Source of the DNA: Actinomycetota bacterium
Lineage (GTDB): Bacteria > Actinomycetota > Thermoleophilia > Gaiellales > Gaiellaceae
NCBI GenBank assembly: GCA_013813345.1
Contig: JACCRW010000111.1
Coordinates: 1 to 6,018 of the forward strand
Length of the DNA: 6,018 nt
Direction of reading: 5' to 3'
The notes under the pieces are model-generated. The model saw nothing but the letters and a program-made list of their open reading frames with translations. It did not search any database and was not told the origin of the DNA. Shown piece by piece: positions 5,121 through 6,018 of the stretch. How positions within the stretch are numbered: the first letter of the stretch is position 1; every line of letters starts with the position of its first letter. Both the position numbers and the translations under genes were made by a program.

Positions 5121-6018
5121 ATGGCCCAGAACGTCGCTGACTTCCTCCTCGAACGTCTCTCGGGCTGGGGTGTGCGCCGGATCTACGGCTATCCCGGGGA
5201 CGGGATCAACGGGATCATGGGCGCCCTCGACCGCGCCTCCGACTCGCTCGAGCTCGTCCAGGTGCGCCACGAGGAGATGGCCGCGTTCATGGCCTGCGCC
5301 CACGCCAAGTGGACCGGGGAGGTCGGTGTCTGCCTCGCGACCTCCGGGCCGGGCGCGATCCACCTCCTGAACGGCCTCTACGACGCGAAACTCGACCACC
5401 AGCCCGTTCTCGCAATCGTCGGTCAGCAGGCCCGCGCCGCGCTAGGCGGTAGCTACCAGCAGGAAATCGACCTGACGACCCTCTTCAAGGACGTGGCGCA
5501 CGAGTACGTCCACATGGCGGTGGAGCCGAGCCAGATGCGCCACCTGGTCGATCGCGCGCTGCGAATCGCGCTCGCGGAGCGCACCGTCACCTGCCTGATC
5601 GTCCCGAACGAGCTCCAGACCGAGGACGCGGCCGAGCCCGAGCGGGCGCACGGCACAATCCACTCCTCAGCGGGCTGGAGCCCGCCGCGGGTCGTGCCGA
5701 CGGATGCCGACCTCCGGCGGGCGGCCGAGGTGCTAAACGCGGGCGAGAAGGTGGCGATCCTCGTCGGTGCAGGCGCGCTCGCCGCCACCGACGAGGTGAT
5801 CGAGGTCGCCGAGCTCCTCGGCGCCGGGATCGCGAAGGCGCTTCTCGGCAAGGCGGCCGTCCCCGACGAGCTCCCCTTCGTCACCGGCTCGATCGGCCTC
5901 CTGGGAACGAAGGCGAGCTGGGACCTGATGACGGATTGCGACACGCTGCTGATGGTCGGGACGAGCTTCCCCTATTCGGAGTTCCTCCCCGAGGAGGGTC
6001 AGGCGCGCGGCGTCCAGA
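5121..6018 (+). CDS. Thiamine diphosphate-dependent enzyme (pyruvate oxidase / acetolactate synthase superfamily), 5' part
   Basis: The frame is open from ATG 5121 to the window edge (299 codons); the family is usually 550-600 residues, so the C-terminal ThDP pyrophosphate-binding domain is missing. The N-terminal PYR domain (about 1-170) shows IYGYPGDGINGIMGALDR (21-38), VRHEEMAAFMA with Glu51 in the position of the catalytic glutamate that activates ThDP, and CLATSGPGAIHLLNGLYDA (71-89). The central domain starts near 195 (AAEVLNAGEKVAILVGAGAL) and reaches TLLMVGTSFPYSEFLPEEGQ. The YGYPGDGING and SFPYSEFLP signatures are closest to bacterial pyruvate dehydrogenase (quinone)/pyruvate oxidase-like proteins rather than biosynthetic acetolactate synthase. 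The C-terminal membrane- or quinone-binding end that would decide this lies outside. It follows the bicupin gene by 110 bp and may have its own promoter. Confidence 0.9.
   Translation, partial: MAQNVADFLLERLSGWGVRRIYGYPGDGINGIMGALDRASDSLELVQVRHEEMAAFMACAHAKWTGEVGVCLATSGPGAIHLLNGLYDAKLDHQPVLAIVGQQARAALGGSYQQEIDLTTLFKDVAHEYVHMAVEPSQMRHLVDRALRIALAERTVTCLIVPNELQTEDAAEPERAHGTIHSSAGWSPPRVVPTDADLRRAAEVLNAGEKVAILVGAGALAATDEVIEVAELLGAGIAKALLGKAAVPDELPFVTGSIGLLGTKASWDLMTDCDTLLMVGTSFPYSEFLPEEGQARGVQ

Overview
The window is about 70% G+C, with C or G in nearly every third codon position, GTG and TTG starts, and 4-base stop/start overlaps. Together with the protein families present, this suggests an actinobacterium, perhaps of the Thermoleophilia (Gaiellales/Solirubrobacterales) type. 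That placement is an inference from composition and gene content; no marker gene is present. I see no tRNA, rRNA, CRISPR array or mobile element.

Layout. (1) Bases 1-1898 and 1895-3337 hold three rightward genes joined by two GTGA overlaps, so they are very probably one operon. They are the 3' end of a DUF2064/TIGR04282-type nucleotidyl/glycosyltransferase, which carries an apparent +1 frameshift near base 38; a polytopic membrane-anchored molybdopterin oxidoreductase; and a GT-C (GT87-like) membrane glycosyltransferase that should use a polyprenyl-phosphate sugar donor. (2) Convergent with these, and overlapping the last one by 106 bp, is a leftward extended-SDR NDP-sugar epimerase/dehydratase (4269 to 3232) with an unusual CxxH...CxxC insertion. 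(3) Only 12 bp from its start codon, a rightward bicupin lipoprotein begins (4282-5010). (4) After a 110-bp gap comes the 5' two-thirds or so of a ThDP-dependent enzyme of the pyruvate oxidase/acetolactate synthase superfamily (5121 to the window end).

How the genes may work together. The epimerase could supply a modified nucleotide sugar, the DUF2064 protein and the GT87-like enzyme could place sugars on a lipid or cell-surface glycan, and the Moco enzyme, predicted to face outward, would act on the envelope side of the same membrane. A Moco oxidoreductase translationally coupled to two sugar-transfer genes is the most intriguing feature. Its N-terminus looks like a five-helix membrane domain whose last helix has a twin-arginine start, as in proteins inserted jointly by Sec and Tat. 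The bicupin lipoprotein and ThDP enzyme form a separate rightward pair with no clear functional link to the glycan genes.
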